A stretch of DNA of 64,000 nucleotides from Dreissena polymorpha (GCF_020536995.1 NC_068359.1:61403115-61467114), one strand, 5' to 3'. Shown: positions 46,158-58,235, numbered from the stretch's first letter. Notes: generated from the sequence alone by a model not told the origin. Program-made: numbers and translations.

Positions 46158-49100
46158 ATGATTAAATTATGCACTCTGAATGTAAAAGGGCTAATCAATA
46201 AAGACAAACGCATTAAAATCTTCAAATGGTTAGACGAAAAAAATTATAATATATGCCTACTACAAGAAAGTCACTTGACACATACTTTAACACAAACCTT
46301 AAAAGATGAATGGGACGGGGACATCTACCTCAGTGGACAATATACTAATAAACAAGGCATTGCCTTTCTGATAAAAAGTAACATAGGGATCACAGTTGAT
46401 AATTTTAACGAAATAATAATTGGCAGACTAGCAAGTATAGATATCAAAATACATGAAACACAACTAACATTAATCAACGTTTACGGTCCTAACATAGATG
46501 ATTCCACATTTTACGAAACATTACAATCTTTTATAATTAATAACCAAGATAAAAATATTATAATCGGTGGTGATTTCAATACTGTCCTGAACCCATTATT
46601 AGATAAAAAGAATGGAAACCTTTATACTCATCCTAAAAATAGAAATATTTTAAATAACATAATTGAAAACTACAATATGATAGATATCTGGCGTACAGTA
46701 TACCAAAACGAAAGCAAATTCACCTGGCACTCAAACACAAAACCAACAATATTTTGTAGACTAGACTATTTTTTAATATCTGAATCTCTTTGCAACATTA
46801 TTGACACATGTAACATAAAACCAGGATTTATGACTGATCACTCTCTAGTTGAACTTAAACTGCATAATATACAACCTGAAAGAGGCCCAGGATACTTTAA
46901 AATTAACAACAGCATCTTATTGGATACACAATATCAAACACAAATAAAACAGGAAATATTAAATACAGTTCAAAATAATAAAGATGCAAACCCAAACACC
47001 TTATGGGAAGTAATTAAAGGAAATATACGTAACACAACAATTAGATACACATCATTTAAACAAAAAGAAACACACAAACTTGAAACTGAAACCATCAAAA
47101 CCATTGAAACACTTGAAAAACAATTGCATCAAACAAACACAAATGATACCACCGACATTGAAAATGAAATAACATTAAAAAAACAAATATTAGATGGAAT
47201 CTATCATACACGTCTCAATGGAATAATACTAAGAGCGCGTGCACAGCATGTTGAACACAATGAAAAAAATACAAAATACTTCGCAAACATTGAAAAACGT
47301 AGAAGTGAACAAAAAACTGTACACAAATTAGTAGTCAATGGCAAAGATATAACAAACATGACTCAAATACTAGAAGAACAACGTTTATTTTTCGAAACCC
47401 TCTATAAACGAAAAAATGTTGAAAATAACACCCTTTTTAAAAATACACATCACGCTTTAAACGAAGAGGAAAAAAAACTGTGCGACGGATTGCTTAATGA
47501 ATATGAATGTGGATTAGCCCTAAAAGATATGCAAAATAACAAAAGCCCAGGATCTGATGGCATCACAATCGAATTTTATAAAATATTCTGGAATGATATA
47601 AAAACACATCTAATTAATTCACTAAACTATTCATTTAACAACGAAAACTTAACTACGCTACAAAAACAAGGTATTATATCACTTATTCCAAAACCTGGAA
47701 AAAACTTAGAATCCTTATCAAACTGGCGCCCGATTAGTTTACTAAACAATGATTATAAAATTGCAACTAAAAGTATAGCAAACAGAATAAAAAAAATATT
47801 ACCAGCAATCATTTCAAGATCTCAATCTGGTTTCATAAAAGGACGTTACATTGGTGAAAATGTTCGTCTTATCCAAGAATGCATAAACTATTTCAACAAT
47901 TCAAATAATCCTGGTCTAATTTTCTTTGCAGACTTCGAAAAGGCATTCGATTCGCTTGATCATTCATTTATGTTCTCTTGCTTAGAAAATATGAACTTTG
48001 GTGAAAGTCTCATTCAATGGGTCAAACTATTTTATACCGATATTAACAGTTTAATCATTAACAATGGCTTCTTTTCAAACAGTTTTAACATCGAACGAGG
48101 GGTTCGACAAGGATGTCCACTCTCATCATCGCTATTTATTATCTGCATCGAGTATCTATCACATCACATCCAATCAAATAAACACATAAAAGGCATATCA
48201 CTAGAACCTGACGAAGAAATCAAACAGTCCCTATTTGCTGACGATGCAACTTATTTTTTAAACGACACTTACGATTCTTTCCATAACCTAATAGAATCGC
48301 TAACCCTTTACGGAATGACATCGGGTCTGAAACTAAACAAAAGTAAATGTACTGTGCTACGAGTAGGTAAATTAAAACAAAATAATGTCCAATATAAAAA
48401 AGAAATGAAATATAATTGGACATCCGATGAAGCCACAACGTTAGGAATTACTTTCACAAATAATGAAAAAGATACAGTTCTTAAAAACATACTACCTAAA
48501 TTACAGAATTTTAAAAACTGCTTAAAATCATGGCATCACCGTAAACTTACACTTATCGGAAAAAACACAGTTTTGAAAACGTTTGCACTTCCTAAATTAA
48601 TTTATGTATTAACAGTCCTCCCAAATCCACCAAATGATATTATTAACGATATAAAATCAGCAATATTTAATTTCATATGGGACGGTAAGCCTGATAAAAT
48701 AAAACGAACTCAGTTAATTCAATCTGTAGAAAATGGAGGTATCCAATTAACGAACATTGACTCATTCTTGAATGCAATCAAATGCAGCTGGGTTAAAAGA
48801 TACCTAGATAATGCCAATACAAGTAAATGGAAATTATTCTATCAGAAAATTCTAAAAAAATATGGTGACTCCTTACTCTTTGAATGTAACATCAGCAATA
48901 CTATCTTACATGAAATTGCAAACGAAAACATATTTCTGTCTGATGTTCTAACAGCATGGAGTGATGTCACTCATAACCTAGAAACCCAAACAAGCAGCAA
49001 AACTATTCTATGGAACAATAAAGACATAACTTCAAACAATAAGACGTTTTTCTATAAAGATTGGTTTGAACGAAGCATTAAATATGTCGACCAATTATAT

Positions 49101-49895
49101 GACTACAGAATTAAGGATTTCTACTCTTTTAATGATATATGCTACATATACGGAATACCTTCAAATAATTTTTTGAAGTACTACACATTAATCAAAAGCA
49201 TACCCATACATATTAAATCTGAAATCAATACAAATAATACACCATGTACTCAAACAACATTCGTAGAAAAAATACTTGGAAGAAAAAACAAAACAAATAA
49301 AATATTTTACACACTACAAATTAAAAACCCTACAGAAAACTCAAAAACCCAAAATAAATGGCAAGTCCTTTTCGGAGTACATGAACTTAATTGGAAACAC
49401 ATATTTACCATGCCATATAAAGCAACTATTGAAAGCACTCTGAGAAATTTTCAATATAAATACATTCATAGAATTATAGCTACAAATAAATATCTCTTTA
49501 AATGCAAATTATCTAATTCAAATCTGTGTGACTTCTGCAGTGAAAACATCGAAACTATAGAACACCTGTTTTGGGAGTGCAAACACATCCAGCCTATTTG
49601 GAATCAATTAACATCTTTTCTTGAACAACAGCAACTAAACGTTAAACTATCTTTCTTAAATGTAAGTTTCGGAATTTACTCATTGAAATCAAAAGATTGT
49701 AATAATATTGTGAATTTTATTCTTATAATGATGAAATTGTTCATCTTTAACATGAAGTTCAAAAAACAAGTACCAAATTTTAATTGTTTTATCCATAGTC
49801 TCAAACTTAAAGTCCAGATTGAGAAAGAAATAGCCCTCAGTAATGACACATTACAAAACTTTGAACAAAAATGGAATCGGATAAAATTCTCATGA
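46158..49895 (+). CDS. LINE ORF2: endonuclease-reverse transcriptase, 1245 aa
   Basis: The N-terminal ~230 residues are an APE-type endonuclease: LCTLNVKGL at the start, LLQESH with the catalytic Glu near 38, IIGGDFN near 137, DHSLVELKL near 227. RT follows: SPGSDGITIEFYK near 465, WRPISLLNNDYKI near 525, FADFEKAFDSLDH near 592, GVRQGCPLSSSLF near 648 and SLFADDATYFL with the catalytic FADD near 692. A C-terminal Cys/His motif (CDFCSENIETIEHLFWEC, about 1124-1142) matches the zf-RVT type. It nicks target DNA and primes reverse transcription of element RNA. Length and domain order fit the L1/Tx1 group. No internal stop; all key residues present, so it may be active. Confidence 0.92.
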   Translation: MIKLCTLNVKGLINKDKRIKIFKWLDEKNYNICLLQESHLTHTLTQTLKDEWDGDIYLSGQYTNKQGIAFLIKSNIGITVDNFNEIIIGRLASIDIKIHETQLTLINVYGPNIDDSTFYETLQSFIINNQDKNIIIGGDFNTVLNPLLDKKNGNLYTHPKNRNILNNIIENYNMIDIWRTVYQNESKFTWHSNTKPTIFCRLDYFLISESLCNIIDTCNIKPGFMTDHSLVELKLHNIQPERGPGYFKINNSILLDTQYQTQIKQEILNTVQNNKDANPNTLWEVIKGNIRNTTIRYTSFKQKETHKLETETIKTIETLEKQLHQTNTNDTTDIENEITLKKQILDGIYHTRLNGIILRARAQHVEHNEKNTKYFANIEKRRSEQKTVHKLVVNGKDITNMTQILEEQRLFFETLYKRKNVENNTLFKNTHHALNEEEKKLCDGLLNEYECGLALKDMQNNKSPGSDGITIEFYKIFWNDIKTHLINSLNYSFNNENLTTLQKQGIISLIPKPGKNLESLSNWRPISLLNNDYKIATKSIANRIKKILPAIISRSQSGFIKGRYIGENVRLIQECINYFNNSNNPGLIFFADFEKAFDSLDHSFMFSCLENMNFGESLIQWVKLFYTDINSLIINNGFFSNSFNIERGVRQGCPLSSSLFIICIEYLSHHIQSNKHIKGISLEPDEEIKQSLFADDATYFLNDTYDSFHNLIESLTLYGMTSGLKLNKSKCTVLRVGKLKQNNVQYKKEMKYNWTSDEATTLGITFTNNEKDTVLKNILPKLQNFKNCLKSWHHRKLTLIGKNTVLKTFALPKLIYVLTVLPNPPNDIINDIKSAIFNFIWDGKPDKIKRTQLIQSVENGGIQLTNIDSFLNAIKCSWVKRYLDNANTSKWKLFYQKILKKYGDSLLFECNISNTILHEIANENIFLSDVLTAWSDVTHNLETQTSSKTILWNNKDITSNNKTFFYKDWFERSIKYVDQLYDYRIKDFYSFNDICYIYGIPSNNFLKYYTLIKSIPIHIKSEINTNNTPCTQTTFVEKILGRKNKTNKIFYTLQIKNPTENSKTQNKWQVLFGVHELNWKHIFTMPYKATIESTLRNFQYKYIHRIIATNKYLFKCKLSNSNLCDFCSENIETIEHLFWECKHIQPIWNQLTSFLEQQQLNVKLSFLNVSFGIYSLKSKDCNNIVNFILIMMKLFIFNMKFKKQVPNFNCFIHSLKLKVQIEKEIALSNDTLQNFEQKWNRIKFS

Positions 49896-50239
49896 TGTTT
49901 GTCCACTTATATACATTTCACTCTAATGTAAGTTTATCTTTCTAAAATATTTTTGTATGTTTTTTTTTTTTCAATCTTATAAGATCATTTTGAATATACA
50001 ACGAAACACACAAGTCCAGTATGCTTTCTTCCGACTTTATACAACTCATCATTTTTCATAACAATTCTTCTATTATTTTTTTCTTTTCTCTTTAAAAAAA
50101 ATACATATTAGCATATCTTGTATAACATGTCTAAACTTTATTGCTTTGTACAATCACTATGTTGTATATATTCATGTATACATTGTATGTATTATATTGA
50201 ATAAAAAAAAAAAAAAAAAAAAAAGGTTATTAAATAAAT

Positions 50240-50828
50240 ATTAAACTAAACTGTGTTGTGTTGTTTTAATGTTTAACCAGTATCTTTATATTGAGTTAAT
50301 TTAAAAAGTAAATCACGAGTATTCTATGGGCATATACATTTCGTCAGTTGTTTATTCGATTTAGTCGTTAAAGACGTTTTCCTCTAGGTAGAGATAAGAT
50401 CAGTTCACCTAATCCATACAGTTGCACGTTAATAATTTGAAATATACTCAGATCACTCCTCCCTTTTCCCGTGCACAAATAGCTTCAATGTCAATATCGT
50501 GCATCGAATGATTGCTATAGTCATTCGATGCTTTACTTTCAAAGAGTTTACATCTTTGATATATTAACGATTTTTAATATCATTATTAAATGTATATTTT
50601 AGGTAAATTTTGTAGTGCTTGTATTTAAATGATCACCGTCGGATCATGCTTTACTTGTATTTCTCTATTATTAATATTATTGTTATTGTTAGTTAATTCG
50701 ATGCTTTACTTTCAAAGAGTTTACATCTTTGCTAAATTAATGATTTTTAATATCAATAATAAATATATATTTCAACCAAATTGAGTTTTCTTCCACGATA
50801 GAACCCACAAAATAACCACCCGGCGACA
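50240..50828 (+). mobile_element. LTR of the Ty3 fossil, right part, with an internal repeat
   Basis: Continues the LTR after the LINE. An ~85-bp segment ('ttcgatgctttactttcaaa...tttttaatatca') occurs at about 50525-50610 and again at 50697-50780. Ends CGGCGACA at 50828. Confidence 0.5.
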
Positions 50829-50829
50829 A

Positions 50830-50847
50830 TGGCGCCCAACGGGGGAC
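50830..50847 (+). mobile_element. Primer-binding-site-like word after the LTR
   Basis: TGGCGCCCAACGGGG lies one base after the LTR end; many Ty3-type elements have a site starting TGGCGCCCAAC here. Its presence to the right of an LTR that has pol on its left suggests that a second, mostly lost copy once continued rightward. Confidence 0.55.
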
Positions 50848-50995
50848 CGTGGCGGGAACAGTTCTCCATAGAACTTGTCCGTGGGTCAGTATTTCACTGT
50901 TCCTTGTGACTCGAATTTGAGGACGAATTCCAACTTGACATGGGAGAATGCCACGGTACCGAACTTAAGCGGGATTGATGGAAAGATGTGTAGCG

Positions 50996-51068
50996 GCTCG
51001 GTTAGCTCAGTCGGGAGAGCACTCGCCCTGTAAGCGAGGTGTCCCGGGTTCGAGTCCCGGACTGGCTG
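50996..51068 (+). tRNA. tRNA-like sequence, Thr(UGU)-like anticodon, probably not a working gene
   Basis: 73 nt with good D arm (GCTC/GAGC), anticodon arm (CTCGC/GCGAG) and T arm (CCGGG/CCCGG, B box GGTTCGAGTCC). The loop CCTGTAA would give anticodon TGT but has C rather than T at position 33; the acceptor stem has one mismatch and several G-U pairs, and no T-run terminator follows closely. A tRNA-derived SINE head or pseudo-tRNA is as likely. Confidence 0.45.
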
Positions 51069-51445
51069 CACACTGTTTACCAACCGGCGACACGCTGATG
51101 TATTAAGCCAATAAGCTACGTTTGCCCTGTTTTCTCATAATGATGCTCTAATAATCAACCTTAAAATATATTGCCATATAGTGAGGAAACCTTAAACAAA
51201 ACTGCGAAACAAAAATGTGAAGTTTTCGTTGATATATTTAATTTCATCATATCTTTTAACAACATTAATATGTATTAAATCAACGAAACATTTCATCGAA
51301 CTAGCCATGAACGGAATTTGTGCCATCATTAACCATTTGTCGTTATTATCAGTCTGAACAATGCGTTGCATTACGAATGAAGTACTTGTAAATCACGTAT
51401 ACCTAGAGCGAGTTCCTGTATTCCTAAATGTGTTATTAGTTACAC

Positions 51446-51541
51446 TCATTGTGTATGTGATATACTGCATCAGTAATTTCATACTTCGCTCTCGTATGGT
51501 ATGAAATAACTGAGGTTGTATATTCCATACACCATCAGTTA
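51446..51541. repeat. Inverted repeat with ~40-bp arms
   Basis: 'gtgatatactgcatcagtaa' region (51446-51487) and 'tgaaataactgaggttgtat' region (51501-51541) are imperfect reverse complements around a short GC-richer loop. Confidence 0.7.
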
Positions 51542-52754
51542 CTAACTGTGTAACGATTATTTCTCAACCGACTACTCGATTACTCGGGGTGTTAGGAAAT
51601 TACTCGGGGTGTTTGGAGTCCGCTCTAAGCCAATCGGATTAGGTCATTTTTTGTAGGAGGTAAAATATTTAGCTTATGCATTTGAATGTGGAGAAAGGTA
51701 TGTGCACAAACAGTTGTCAAATTGGTTCCGTATTTGGTAGAAGTTTAGATCAGAGTTCCTGCTTGTACTTTGTGCCTGTAAGAAGTTATTGGATCGCTGA
51801 GAGAAATACAAATTGTAAAACAAAACATTTCCTAATAAGACGCTTTATTTCTACTGCAACCGATGAGATGAATCATGTTTCTACCCCCGTCATGATTATG
51901 GCGGAAGGGAATACAGTATATTGCTAGCCCCTGTGTGTGTGATTTTGGTTGTTTGGTAGTGAGGTAAATTTCGTATTACATAAAAGTTTGTTATGCTTTT
52001 GTACGGACACACAAGTAACAGCTGTATGCGATTTGTCAATATGCATTTACATTAATATTGGGTGAGGTTTTGTCTGCCCTATACAATTAGAGCGGTAAGC
52101 GTATTTCACATTGCACTTGTGTCCGGATGCCGGTGATGTTTATGGTTTGCATGCGTTGTTTGTAATATAAGTGATTTATAACTCTGCGATATGATCCTTG
52201 TTTATAATCCCTGATATTAAACTGTTTTGTGCAATAAATCAGTGACATTATACAGCATTATCATATATAATAATATGCGTGATATCAATTGTTGCATTGC
52301 TTCGCGCTGTCTAAAACGTAAAAAAAATATTAGCAGACAGTTATTGCTATGTGCGATGTTTTTAATTTAAACAAGTAACAAAATAAAATAATAAAAAAAT
52401 CAGTTTTCGATGTTTTTGTCGATGATTGTTTGTACATTGTATACACATTTACTAAATACACAAAGTTTTAAACCCGTCTTTAATTACTTGTGGCCGTTTA
52501 AAATTTCACCCGCTTTAATTACATCTTATAACACAATATCGATATTATATGTTTCTATTTTCTTAATAATTACTATAATTTACAATTGTTATTAACAACT
52601 TGTCAAAATAACAATTCAAATCCATTTTATTTAACCCGTATACTGTCCTCGATTTTCGTCTGTAATCATACTGTATGCGCTTTCCTTGTTTATCTATATC
52701 GATTCGCCTATGAATTTAAGTCCGCGCACTGTAACAACATCAGTGTGGCCGTAC
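51542..52754. other. AT-rich intergenic stretch, nothing recognised
   Basis: Open frames here are short and resemble no family. Confidence 0.4.
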
Positions 52755-54320
52755 CACGTGGTCCGTGACGTCATTTAGGCTAGCACGTCAAGTAGAAAAT
52801 TGTAAACATTGCCTCCGCTTAGAAACTTCAAATCCACGTAAGTATCTTATTATTTACTTTATTTTGACGAAATAAAGCGCAGGCTATGGGAAAAGTTGAG
52901 CTCTATTCCCGGTTATATAAATATTTGACACCAGATAAGTAGTTTAGTCTATCATTCGAGGCAAATTGTTAGTTTTTAAGTTACAATGCACGCAAGCACG
53001 ACAAGCACATTTTAAATCTTCCAAAATATCTATTTAATATTCCTTTTTGCAGTGCACTTATACATGCGGACGTTAATTATTCGATATAAAATGTGTTTTG
53101 TCCGAAAAATATCTTAAAACACCATCTAACAACATTTCTAATGAACACCAGCAATTTGGCAAACACGACAAGCAACGAAATTAAAGGCAAGCACGACAAG
53201 TCGATATTCGGCTAGAACGACTAGTATTTATAAGTGTAGAATTGGTAACTTCCATGTTGTCAAATAATATACATCAATTAATGAAATCTGTGTGATCCTT
53301 GAATAGTTCGTGTCTATTTACAGCCATGTATAATGTATATAAAGTAACGTGTTTAAGATTTTAAAACAGAACAAATGAAATCAATCTGCTGACTACTGAA
53401 TCGAAATTCAGACATGATGTTACCATAACTAAGACTCTTCGCCCATGAGGGATGAAGGATCATCAATTTAAAATTTATATAACCGAGAAAAGAATTTTTG
53501 TTAAAACGTATAAACAAGTATGCATTCATACTGAACATATTTGTGCGGTCAAAATATGCCTTTTATAGTTTATAGTCACTTTATGATGATATACTACACT
53601 GCCTTTTCCCAAGTTGTTTTCATATACAGAAAACATGTTGACTATATATTTGGAACAATCGCAAAAGTGTCAAATTAAAATATGCCGACCAACCTATCTT
53701 TTTTTGTGATGTAAATAAAACAAGATAAAACTTTAAATAAACAAAAGAAAAATTAATATTGTTAACACATTCATAGTTGAACTTTATGTATAATTAAAAT
53801 GTTATGTTTTGTTATCTTACAATATTTATTTTTCTTTGTAGGAATCATGAGACCAAAAACCAACACTCAAACTCGGAAAGCGTAGCAAGCGTACCCAGAC
53901 GAGACGTCAGCAACACGAATGTCCAACGTGGATGCAATCTTGGATCAAAACCAAAGATGAAATATTCAATAAAGTGAAATATGAATACAAAAACACACAT
54001 AATGTTTACTCATCACACAGTCCCAGTCGAAATGCTGTTGCTAGGTGAACATTAGGAGTACGGTGGGATAGTGCGAGAAGAAGCGAGAGCAAGTTGTTAC
54101 CTACTTATAGACTTGGACTCGAACTGAAAGAAATTTAATCAGATACCCCCTTTCCTTGTTTTAGAGGGATTGCGATCAAGTAGCTTGACTTGAGATAAAA
54201 CAGACATTTAAATATATATTTATTCATGTGCATAATGTGTGTTTTAATTTGTCCAGTACTTAATGTAATGGAAGTGCTGAATATTTACTTCAGTCAAATA
54301 AATGTTAATGTAATGTGTTT
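52755..54320 (+). ncRNA. Candidate spliced non-coding transcript with CRE/E-box promoter
   Basis: An E box CACGTG (52755-52760) and a full CRE TGACGTCA (52766-52773) precede a short exon that ends at AAATCCAC|GTAAGT (donor 52838). A pyrimidine-rich tract and TTTGTAG give an acceptor at 53841; the second exon runs to about 54320 with AATAAA at 54297-54302. The first ATG in exon 2 gives only 12 codons. A 43-codon open segment in another frame (ending KPKMKYSIK) lacks an ATG. So either a lncRNA or a gene whose coding exon is elsewhere. Exon 1 start is not defined. Confidence 0.45.
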
Positions 54321-54746
54321 TTTGTCGCTTTTGTTTATCCGATCACAATTGCTTGCAAATAATTAATTAAAGCTTTGACCATCATTGAGTCAAACGTTGT
54401 TTGTATAACTCTTAAAATGTTCCAAAACTATCAAATATTTCAACTGCCAATGACAAAAGATAATACTTAATTTTATATATCGTGTGACAGAGATAATTGA
54501 GAAATTTGGGATAAAAGTAATGTTTAATATAACACAAATGCTCATTTGACTTTGCTTTTTTCGTGTGATTTCCCCCATGCAGTTAAAGAACAATGAAGAT
54601 TTGCTCCCTTTCTGTGAGAACCAATTACATGGATTTTGCATACATTTTTAACCGATTTGTTTTGTTTTCATTCATTTTATTTCAGAAATGAACACTACGC
54701 AGTGTATATTGTATGATTTTTTTATATGGAATGAGTGATGTATTGG

Positions 54747-54781
54747 ACGTCATCATTGATGACGTTCATTCGAACGAATGA
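54747..54781. promoter_or_regulatory. Two adjacent palindromes with CRE halves
   Basis: ACGTCATCATTGATGACGT (54747-54765) is symmetric except for its centre and holds two TGACGT half-sites; TCATTCGAACGAATGA (54766-54781) follows at once. Confidence 0.5.
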
Positions 54782-54996
54782 TAAAGGGGGCTAAGTTTCG
54801 TTAAGTTGGTGCATATAGCCGCGATTTGAGTTTCTTGAAAACTGGCCGAACACGTTTGCTGAAATTTGACATGTATATGGACCAGAATGCGATCTACCTG
54901 TTGGCGTAGGGGTTATACCTGGCAAAAATCAAGTTTTCGAGTATTTTGTGTTTAAACTTTTTGTGTGGGAACGGGCACGCGCTCAAATAAACATTG

Positions 54997-55167
54997 TGAC
55001 GTCACTTCACAAACAGCGTTAGACATCCGCCATCTTGTAATGCGACAAAGAAACTCAGTGTCATTAATTCAATAAACACAGAAAAATATGATTGTGTTTA
55101 ATAATCATTAATACAAATGTCTATATTTTGTGCAGCGGATGTTTATTCAGACAGATACGGCAGAATT
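54997..55167 (+). promoter_or_regulatory. CRE and YY1 promoter-like block with a possible first exon
   Basis: TGACGTCA at 54997-55004 and CCGCCATCTTG (YY1 on the minus strand) at 55027-55037 are spaced like a TATA-less promoter. About 100 bp on, TTTTGTGCAG precedes a 34-nt exon-like segment with ATG TTT ATT CAG and a GTAAGTATC donor (55168). On the other strand the YY1 word contains ATGGCGGATGTC then a stop. No further exon was recognised in either direction. Confidence 0.35.
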
Positions 55168-55866
55168 ATGTAAGTATCTTTGTGTACTTTACAGTAGATT
55201 TGATAGTGGTAAACAACTGCGTACCGGTCAAGTTCAATCTAGCCGATTTTACTACGCAAGAAATTTAAGTATCTCACTGGCAAAATGAGCTTGACACATA
55301 AACAACAACCGGATCCGATTTACATCCACAAAATATTGTGGGAATCCGATGCAATGCAAATTACTCATGTTTGATAACGTTTGATGAATTCGTTATATCA
55401 ATATGCATTAACATTCAAGGGGAATAATTTTTAATTGAAATGTGCGATTCAATGACAGTGTTATATTGGGATAATAAGTCGTTTAGCCGTTATCATGATA
55501 AGTATATTGTTTGTTGTGTTTCATTTTCATAAAAAACATACTTTTACTGTTTTTTCCTTAAAGTAAAACAGTTCAGTAGTCATTATATCTTGAATTTTAA
55601 ATATTGAAATAGATGTCGGATATTTCATATTTTCGGACGTTGCTACGTAAGCTAGTTGTCAACATAATTATTAATATACTGATTTACCTTTTACGCATAC
55701 AGTTGTGCAACTGTTGTCTACGTAATGATACGCTGTTTAATGTCTATAATGTCTTCCTGCCCCTGATGATAATAAGTATTTATCTCAACAAACCCCAGCA
55801 ATGTCAATGGTCTGTCAACATAAGAAAAATATTAGCTAAAGAAACTTCAGTGTACAATTTATATAG

Positions 55867-57292
55867 CAGTGTCCGACAAATCCATTGCCCGTAGCCCGGG
55901 GGCTACAGAATTTTTTCATCGGGCTACTGAAATGTTTCAGCTGACGCCCGCCGGGCTACTATAAATCTATAAGAGCGGTAGCCCGTTTTATTGACAGACA
56001 TACGTAGAATAAACACGCTGACCATGTGTTTCTACACCGTGTCTTGTTTATAATCCGATAACAAAGTGCAATCAATTATCTTATCAATCACCGATCACTT
56101 GCGGTAATGTCGTAAACAGTAAGAGTGCATTTTAATCATTCAATCAGAATCAACATTTGTCGTCTGCTAATAATATAATGAGAGCCGGTTGGATAGTTGG
56201 CGCACATGATGCAACATCATTTCGCAGTTTGGAATTTTTTGTTAACCGCAACAATGAGTAAGAGCGACTACGTTTTTGATGTCGTTAAATATCCAAGGAT
56301 GCCGAACATTAAATAAATCAAAACAATAGCGGATTCTTCAAAACGGTAACGAAACCGAAAATGAATATTAATAACAACGCGGTTAACACCTGCTAATTAG
56401 TTTGCATTGTCAATTAATAATTGGATTGATCGACTGTTAATCAATAATCCCATATATGCCCAATTTAATTTTTTTTAAACCAAATTATGGGAGGGTAATA
56501 TAGACGATGAGAGTCATAAACACAAACGTTTGAAATTTTCTAAAGTGTCAATTGAATTTCGGCATATGATTCTATTTAAAGATATGATGAAATAAGCTCC
56601 CAATCAGGACCGTTCAATTGCAACTTGCGTAAATCACCTGCGACGGTTTGCACACGTTGTGTACAGCTATTTTAGGTTACAAAATTCTACATTTAATAAA
56701 TGAATTTCTTTGTCCAGACAGGGACCTATACAAACGTATAGGCCCCTGGTCCAGATAAAAAGCGCGCACAAATTGGCATGGGTGTATTTATTTGTAAATA
56801 AAAATTTCGTAGCGGGTACATCATTGAGATCATTTAGTTTCCATTAAAAGTTTCGTTGTGAATTTCAACTAAAGTACCGGGGTATCTCGCGAATTATTTG
56901 GCATTGACATTTCCTCTTAATAAAATATAATGTAAACACGCTGTATCGTTACCGTTACACTGTATCAGTTCCTTCATTATTGAAACAATTATTGTATTGT
57001 ATACTGACTGCACACTAGTGTCGTAACATACGGATGCAATACGTAAATTCGGACAGAACTTAAAGTCGGACACAAGTAAATAAATGATTTAATACTCTTG
57101 ATTTCTTGAAACTCGGTATTTGTTGTTAAAAAGAGCAATTGCATTGATTAACACCATACGAGTCAGTCGTATTGATCATCTAAACGCTTTATTTACGTTT
57201 CCAACTTAACGTGCTGTCCGAATTTAAGTACACATACATGTGCACATACATGTAATATCTATAACATGCAATAAGAAATTTGTCGGACACTG
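55867..57292. mobile_element. Non-autonomous CAG...CTG element with 6-bp target duplication
   Basis: Termini CAGTGTCCGACAAAT and ATTTGTCGGACACTG are 15-bp perfect inverted repeats. ATATAG flanks both ends exactly (55861-55866, 57293-57298). 'gtccga'-type words recur below the right end. 1426 bp, no coding. hAT-like by its CAG...CTG ends, although hAT duplications are usually 8 bp. Confidence 0.85.
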
Positions 57293-57310
57293 ATATAGTA
57301 TTGACATACC

Positions 57311-58118
57311 TGTATGATGAAGCCAACCCCGTATCAAAAGTCAACCAGAGTCGTAACATATTTATGTCATGCTATAAATCAAAGAATACTCATTTTCTTG
57401 GATACATTTCTACATATATTGGTGAATGAATATAAATTACTGCACCGAGGAATATTTTAAGGTTCAAATGTTTCAAATGCATCTTACAATAGATGAAAAT
57501 AACTCTCATCAGTCTGAAATTCACAATTTTGACGCCATTGTCGCTTTGTCCAAGACTAGTTTTAATTTGGATACTTTCGAACGACCTTGACAATTTTTGC
57601 TGAAATTGTAAACATTACTTTCGTTTTCTGAAATCTATTATTTGTGATTAACAACAAGTCTGGTGGATTATAAAAATGATTTCAGTGTGAATCGGGTAGT
57701 TTTAAATATTTACTTTGAGTTTGTATTTACACTACAATTTGTTCACAAAACAAGCCAGAATATTCTAAAATACCGGGAAATGTCATTCTGAATTTGAAAA
57801 CACTTGAGCACATGGTATGTTACTAAAAGTAGAAATACCATCATATGACCGTGAAATCTCGGGAGATTCGCATTTCAAGAAAGTCTGTCACATCGCTGTT
57901 TTTCTCGATATGTAAGAGCAGAATAGATAAATTTTAAATGTTTAAGATAGTATTTTGTGAAAGAATGTATCAGTTAAATGTGAAAAATGTCAATCTTTCC
58001 AATCAAGTGATTGATATGGGCCAATAACTGCATTTAAAAGCTGTTTTGGACCGGTCTTTTTTAACTGTCGACTTTTCGGCATTTTCTGGTTGACTTTCCT
58101 AATGGGGTTGGTCCATAA
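57311..58118. mobile_element. Probable non-autonomous element with CCAACCCC inverted ends
   Basis: Left end 'gaagccaacccc' followed by 'aaaagtcaaccag'; right end reads the same in reverse ('ctggttgactttcc', 'ggggttggtcc'). About 26 bp of inverted similarity. Target duplication not clear; it lies directly after the 55867-57292 element. Confidence 0.55.
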
Positions 58119-58235
58119 CTATAAAGTCGCGCCAGTCAAAAATCATAAAAAGCGACATTTAAAGTTATGGTAGCCAGAATGAGAAAAATATGTACAACTG
58201 AGCAATCAATCATGACAGACTGATGTCTCAGGTTA

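Noticed and set aside
50886-51083. Minus-strand peptide with RDSNPGHLAYRASALPTEL
   Set aside because: Antisense translation of the tRNA-like sequence, a known annotation artefact.
55613-55894. 93-codon hydrophobic ORF after the CRE/YY1 block
   Set aside because: AT-driven hydrophobic composition, no family, and it runs into the transposon at 55867.
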